DNA of 64,000 nucleotides. Origin: Elymus sibiricus. Its lineage: Eukaryota > Streptophyta > Magnoliopsida > Poales > Poaceae. Under the pieces are notes generated by a model. That model was not told the DNA's origin. It searched no databases and worked only from the letters and a program-made list of their open reading frames with translations. The stretch covers positions 304,110,509-304,174,508 of the forward strand of contig CM077671.1 in the NCBI GenBank assembly GCA_039707655.1. The letters run 5' to 3'. The position numbers and the translations under genes were made by a program. Below, piece by piece: positions 59,568 through 64,000 of the stretch; the stretch's first letter is position 1, and every line of letters begins with the position of its first letter.

Positions 59568-60568
59568 CTACTCGTCGTCGTCGCTGGTGAGATCGACGTA
59601 GGGAGGCGGCTGCCAAAGGTGGGCTGGCGGCCCCTGCCAGGCCGGAGGCGCTTGCGTGCCTGCAACACCTTCTCCCGTGGCTCCTGCTCCGGTTTGGGTG
59701 ACCGCGGCAGCATGGGTGCCCACGGCTGGACAGCCAGCGCGTCGGCCATCTCCGACGCAGTGGCCGACCATCCTCACGACTGGCCCACCAGCCGGGGGTT
59801 CCACGTCGCAAGGGCCGGATCCTCCGCCATCTCCTCCTTCACCTCTTCCTTGATGACGGCGGCCATCTCTAGCTCAGGGATGGCCACGTCGCCGGCCGCA
59901 GAGAGGGCCAACGCCCTCTCCATGTCCGTCCATTGACGCTCGTCATGCGTGCACGCAAATTCCTCCATGACACGCCTAATGAGCTCGGCCTCCTCCTCCT
60001 CGGTCATTGGAGGTGGTGGTGACGGGGACGGAGATGGTGTCGGGGTGAGGCTGCGGACATGCCTACGACCGCGCACTTGGGGCAGGCTAGCAGCACGTTG
60101 TCGCTGTGGGCTAGGTGGAGGACCGACAAAAAAAGACTGCCGCCGCAGGTCGTGTTCATCGTGGAGCCACGTATCCCACATCGGCGAGTTGACACCGTAC
60201 CTTGGGTCGTGGAGGAGATCCGGAGGCAGGCGCGCGCGACGTCGGTCGATCTCCTCACGGCGAGCGCGGCCGCTCATCGGCACCGGGGGGATTGGAGCCC
60301 GATCCACGGACAGATGCCAGTTGTTCGGGAGGTCGGCATCTCCCCACGACAATGGCGTGGCCGTCTCCCAGTACCTCCGGCATATTTCCGTGCCGACGTA
60401 CGGGCGCGTGCACTGCGGGGCGGCCGGCGGACCGATTGCAAATGCGGGCGGAGCGGACAGAGCAGGCGGCGGTGGTGGTGGGCTCCTGGAGCGACCGGAG
60501 CGATGCCTACAAGAGGATGACCCAGCCTCATGGCCGTGCTTCCCCTTCCCAGACCACGGCCAGGTCAT
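59568..60568 (-). pseudogene. MULE accessory gene A, unknown function, frameshifted
   Basis: A 264-codon minus-strand ORF (60,568-59,774) starts MTWPWSGKGKHGHEAG and is followed, in another frame, by a stretch ending PPPYVDLTSDDDE at 59,568. The latter looks like the true C-terminus, so a frameshift lies near 59,775-59,810. The start is Ser/Arg-rich. Then come a Pro-rich patch, a conserved-looking core (ICRRYWETATPLSWGDADLP, GRARREEIDRRRARLP, SPMWDTWLHDEHDLRRQSFF), an Arg/Pro-rich linker and an acidic helix (TEEEEAELIRRVMEEF). I recall similar hypothetical proteins repeated in Triticeae annotations but know no function. It is not a transposase I recognise. Confidence 0.55.
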
Positions 60569-61033
60569 GGTGACGGCGGTGGGCTAGGGTTTCTAGAAAC
60601 CGCCGGGGGTGGAGGGGGCAGGATTGGCTTTGGAAGCGGAAGCTATTGTGTGGAGTGTGACTGGCCGGTCCACGAGTTTCCACTTAAAGTAGGACGACGA
60701 CACGAAGGTGGGTGGCTGACGACCGGGCCCCACCACGCGTGCGCATTTACTTTGGGCGGTGGGGGTAGGTTGGACGCTGCCACGAGTGACGGCCCGTCTG
60801 TCCGTTTTGCCCCAAGCGGACGTGGGCGTACGATTTGGAGTTGCCCTTATGACGCGGCCCCACTAGTCAGAGTTAACGGTCAAACCATTGACCCGACGGC
60901 ATCCTCCGTTGTGACCTTTCGTGAGGGTTTTGGACAAGAGAGTGGGGGAAAAGTGAGCAAATTCTAAGAGCGTGGGGATGGATGAGTACAGCTAAGGAAT
61001 GAGGGGCACAAATGTAAAAAACCCTTTTAAGAT

Positions 61034-61361
61034 ACTGGGCATGTAGGGGAAAGCGACAAAAAACAAAAAAATTCCACACTACAAACATGCCCGGGACCAC
61101 TATGAAGATGCATACAAGGTTTTGATCTGATCATTACCGACTCGTAGCGCAGCGGAAGTAGAGTCGATGAAGATTGGCGGTGCAGATCCCCGCTGCTAGG
61201 ATTTACAACCTCCCAACCGCGAGGATGTTCTCCCTTGCCTGCTCCTCGGACGATCCCTCGGACAGCCCTTCGGGAGGCCATCATACAGTCCCTCGGACGG
61301 TGTCTCGGACATCCCTTCAGGAGGACCCTCAAACAACCCCTTGGGCAGAAGATCAAACCTA
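61034..61361. other. Spacer between MULE and CACTA-like end
   Basis: No supported gene. Between about 61,235 and 61,320 CTCGGAC or close variants recur several times, making short irregular repeats. The minus-strand ORF across 61,027-61,593 crosses three unrelated segments and is rejected. Confidence 0.5.
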
Positions 61362-62204
61362 CACTAGTGCAACCGCATCCGATACAAACAGTTTTTACCC
61401 GCTTTTCGCGACGTAGTTTTAAACCATCACCTTGCCTATGTGGGGGATATGGGGGCCTATCCCACACGACATAGATAAACCGCCGCGATGCCTTCGTCCG
61501 GTTACACACGCCAGGCAAATATAGAGCGTGTGCGATTGGGAGGGCCATCACAAACAAACATATTGTAGAAGTCGTGTGAGATGTGCTTAGCATCCCACAC
61601 AGGGAATCCCAAAGATATGTTTCTGTTCGTATTGTACATCACACATAATTTTCTGCATAACATCGTCTGTGATAGGGGTGGCCATCACACATGATAGTTA
61701 TAATTCTGTCGACTACGTTATTCAATACATCACTCACGTTGCCTTAAATTGTTTGGCATAGGGCTGTCCATCACACACACCTGTTATGTGAAAATGTTTG
61801 TGATAGGGTGGCCTAACGCACACGGTTGTCGGCCGAAAGTTGTGTGTGATTGTTCACTAATCAAACACGCCAACTTTCTAGAAACCGTGTGGGTTTGTTG
61901 AGGTCATCGCCCACGGTATTGTCTGAGAAACCGTTTGCAATAGGAAACCCCAATAATCAGCCTAATTGCTCTATTATTTACAATCCATTTAGTAATCAAT
62001 TTGCCATTTCATATCAAGCACACGATATATTTCATATATGTATTACGACAACAAGGATTTCATAATTGAATTACATTAGAGTACAACATCATATATGCAT
62101 ATACTACCTAGCTACCCAATTACACAACATGACAAGGTTTCAAATGCAACATCTATAACCTTTGGAAAGTAGCATCATAGACGGTAAATAGACAAATGAG
62201 TCTC
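61362..62204. mobile_element. CACTA-like transposon end, truncated by a retrotransposon
   Basis: It starts CACTAGTGCAACCGC. Within 600 bp, four variants of a GTGATAGGG...GGCCATCACACA block occur (about 61,540, 61,670, 61,755 and 61,810), as the subterminal repeats of CACTA elements do. The rest is AT-rich with no ORF. The segment is cut at 62,205 by a Gypsy LTR and the opposite end is outside the window. Superfamily is inferred from the terminus and repeats. Confidence 0.5.
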
Positions 62205-63765
62205 TGATACTTGTGATCTGTGTTGGGTTTTCCATGAAGAGGAACGGGTAATTGCAACACAAAGTGGGTAAGTATTTCCCTCACTTATGAAACCAAGGTT
62301 TATCGAACCAATAGGAATATCAATCCTCAAACGTCTTCAGCGACTGCACACAAATGAACAAACAACTTGCATCCAACGCGGGCAAGAGGGTTGTCTATCC
62401 CCTTGATCTCGTTATTTGCAAGCAAATGAGTTGTGTAGATAATTGTTGATAAATATAAATTGCAAAATAAAATAAAAGATAAATAAAGGCAGCAAGGTAA
62501 TTGTAGCATTTGTAAATATATAAGTGAATAGACCCGGGGGCCATAGTTTTCCCTAGCGGCATCTCCCATGTAGGCAACATACGGTGGGTAACAAATTACT
62601 GTTGGGCAATTGATAGAAAAGCGGATAGTTATGCGATTTTCACGGCAATGATCATGTGTATATAGGCATCACATCCATAAAAAAATAGGCCGACTCCTGC
62701 CTGCACCTATTACTATTACTCCACTCATCGACCGCTATCTAGCATGCATCTAGAGTATTAAGTAAAACAGAGTAATGCATGGACAACGATGACATGATGT
62801 AGACAAAGTAAACACAATCAATATGAATAAAACCCATCGTGTTATCCTTAGTAGCAACAACACAAAGACACATCTTGTCCCCTACTTTGTCACTAGGATG
62901 TAGAAACTCGCCAGGTTGAACCTACCACAACGCGCCACTCCCATCGATGAAATATCAATCTACTTGGCCAAAGCACATCAATAGATTGGAGAGCATTACG
63001 AAGCTATAATGATCATGCAATTAAGAGACAATATATATTAGAGGTATCTCAAATACTTTTCATGAATAATGTGAACATAAACCCACAATTCATCGGATCC
63101 CAACAAACACACCACACAATAGGATTACATCGGATAGATCAAAGTGAAGATGCGATGACCATTGTATTGAAGATCAAGAGATAGAGAGATTGCCATCTAG
63201 GTATTAGCTATGGACCCATAGGTCTGTGGTGAACTACTCACACATCATCATGAGGGCAGCAAGGTTGATGAAGAGGCCCTCCGTGATCGATCCCCCCTCC
63301 GGCAGGGTGTCGGAACGGAGCTCCAGATGGCCTCGCGACGGAACAGAGAATTGCGGCAGCGGAAAAAGGGTTTTTGGGACTTCCTTCAGGGTTTTTGCAA
63401 CATTAGAGAATTTATAGGCCAGAGAGGGACGTCGGGAGAGCCACGAGGGGGCACCACATATCAGGGCACGGCCTGATGTGTGGTGGGGCCCTTTTGCACC
63501 TCCTGACCTCCTTCCGAAGCTTCTAGGTCTTCTTTTGGTTTAGAAAAAATCATCAAAAAGTTTCGTGGCAATTGGACTTGGTTTGGTACTATAAACCTGA
63601 AAAGGCAAAAACATGCAGAAAACAGCAACTAGCACTGGGCATTGGGTCAATAGGTTAGTGCTCAAAAATATTATAAATTGGTAAATAAAGACCCAAAAAG
63701 TATCCTAGAATGATAATATATCAGCATGGAACAATAAAAATTATAGATACATTAGAGACGTATCA
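62205..63765 (-). repeat. 3' LTR of a Gypsy-like element leaving the window
   Basis: The LTR starts TGATACTTGTGATC and ends GACGTATCA, 1561 bp. A purine-rich tract (minus strand AAGCTTGGGGATGCT) lies directly outside its right end, so this is the 3' LTR of a minus-strand element extending right. Its final ~130 bp closely match 37,430-37,554. The left flank GTCTC (62,200-62,204) should be its target duplication. Confidence 0.8.
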
Positions 63766-64000
63766 AGCATCCCCAAGCTTAATTCCTGCTCGTCCCCGAG
63801 TAGGTAAATGATAAAAACGGAATTTTTGATGTGACATGTTATCTGTTATGTAATCTTATGCATGTATGCTCATTGAGAAACGATGAATCAACAAATATTA
63901 ACATAGCAATATCTAAAGTGTAAGAAACAGAATCATCAATCCTTAAAAGTATACGATCCTTAAGGAATGTTTACCCCCCATTCATCTTATTATATTAGCA
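63766..64000 (-). mobile_element. Interior 3' end of the right-edge Gypsy-like element
   Basis: It holds the polypurine tract next to the LTR and then non-coding sequence to the window edge. The coding region is outside the window. Confidence 0.65.

Larger units (their letters stand above)
56664..61024. mobile_element. Mutator-like element (MULE) with accessory genes, non-autonomous
   Basis: A 4361-bp element bounded by perfect 9-bp duplications TTTTAAGAT (56,655-56,663 and 61,025-61,033). Its ends are long inverted repeats. Left 56,664-56,830 and right 60,850-61,024 (reversed) share TTGTGCCCC, ATCCCCACGC, TTGTCCAAAACCCTCA, CACAACGGAGGATG and GTCGGGTCAATGG in order. A 9-bp duplication and TIRs over 100 bp define a MULE. 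I find no MuDR-type transposase. It carries two broken minus-strand genes (59,568-60,568 and 57,603-58,070), a telomere-like tract and a pentanucleotide repeat. It is therefore non-autonomous, resembling a Pack-MULE in layout. Confidence 0.9.

Noticed and set aside
61027..61593. 188-codon minus ORF
   Set aside because: It crosses the MULE edge, a spacer and the CACTA-like terminus, so it cannot be one evolved gene.

Overview
The window is plant nuclear DNA, almost certainly from a Triticeae grass (wheat, barley or Aegilops type). The main evidence is an Angela/BARE-1/WIS-type Copia retrotransposon, several long-LTR families of the kind that fill Triticeae genomes, a Stowaway MITE, and grass-style genes with very GC-rich 5' ends. 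Most of the sequence is transposable-element DNA. Three ordinary host genes sit close together at about 42.7-53.6 kb.

Positions 1-37,554 are one nested stack of retrotransposons that can be resolved base by base from target-site duplications (TSDs). A Gypsy-type element (minus strand, tRNA-Asp-type primer site) enters from the left edge; its LTR runs 1283-2331 and resumes at 37,057-37,554. That LTR was hit (TSD GATCT) by a non-autonomous Copia-like element at 2332-37,051, which has a gag with two zinc knuckles but no polymerase. Its 3' LTR was hit (TSD GTTTA) by a minus-strand element with 4.2-kb LTRs (10,706-34,605). That element then took a solo LTR of the Copia-like family into its interior (18,816-21,520, TSD ACAAG) and a full-length but broken Angela-type element into its right LTR (22,754-31,370, TSD AGCAC).

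Positions 37,555-42,400 are flanking DNA with a diverged tandem duplication, a solo Gypsy LTR (38,825-40,478) and a 5'-truncated LINE (40,940-42,385, 12-bp TSD) that landed about 320 bp upstream of a gene. The gene island follows: GCP3, a gamma-tubulin complex subunit (plus strand, 42,707-45,267); a zinc-ribbon plus RING-H2 protein, probably a ubiquitin ligase (plus, 47,514-48,827); and an F-box protein (minus, 53,575 to 50,499) whose intron carries a Stowaway MITE. RING-H2 and F-box proteins both belong to ubiquitination machinery, but nothing here shows that they work together.

Positions 53,869-64,000 are DNA transposons and a final retrotransposon. A PIF/Harbinger-like element (53,869-56,456) contains a broken B3-like gene. 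A Mutator-like element (56,664-61,024) has about 170-bp inverted ends, a perfect 9-bp TSD, two broken non-transposase genes, an interstitial telomere-repeat tract and a pentanucleotide microsatellite. The end of a CACTA-like element (61,362-62,204) is cut by another Gypsy LTR (62,205-63,765) whose interior leaves the window. No prokaryotic features, CRISPR arrays, tRNA genes or rRNA genes were found. The least familiar material is the cargo carried by the two DNA transposons and the rapidly changing palindrome cluster inside the Copia-like LTRs.
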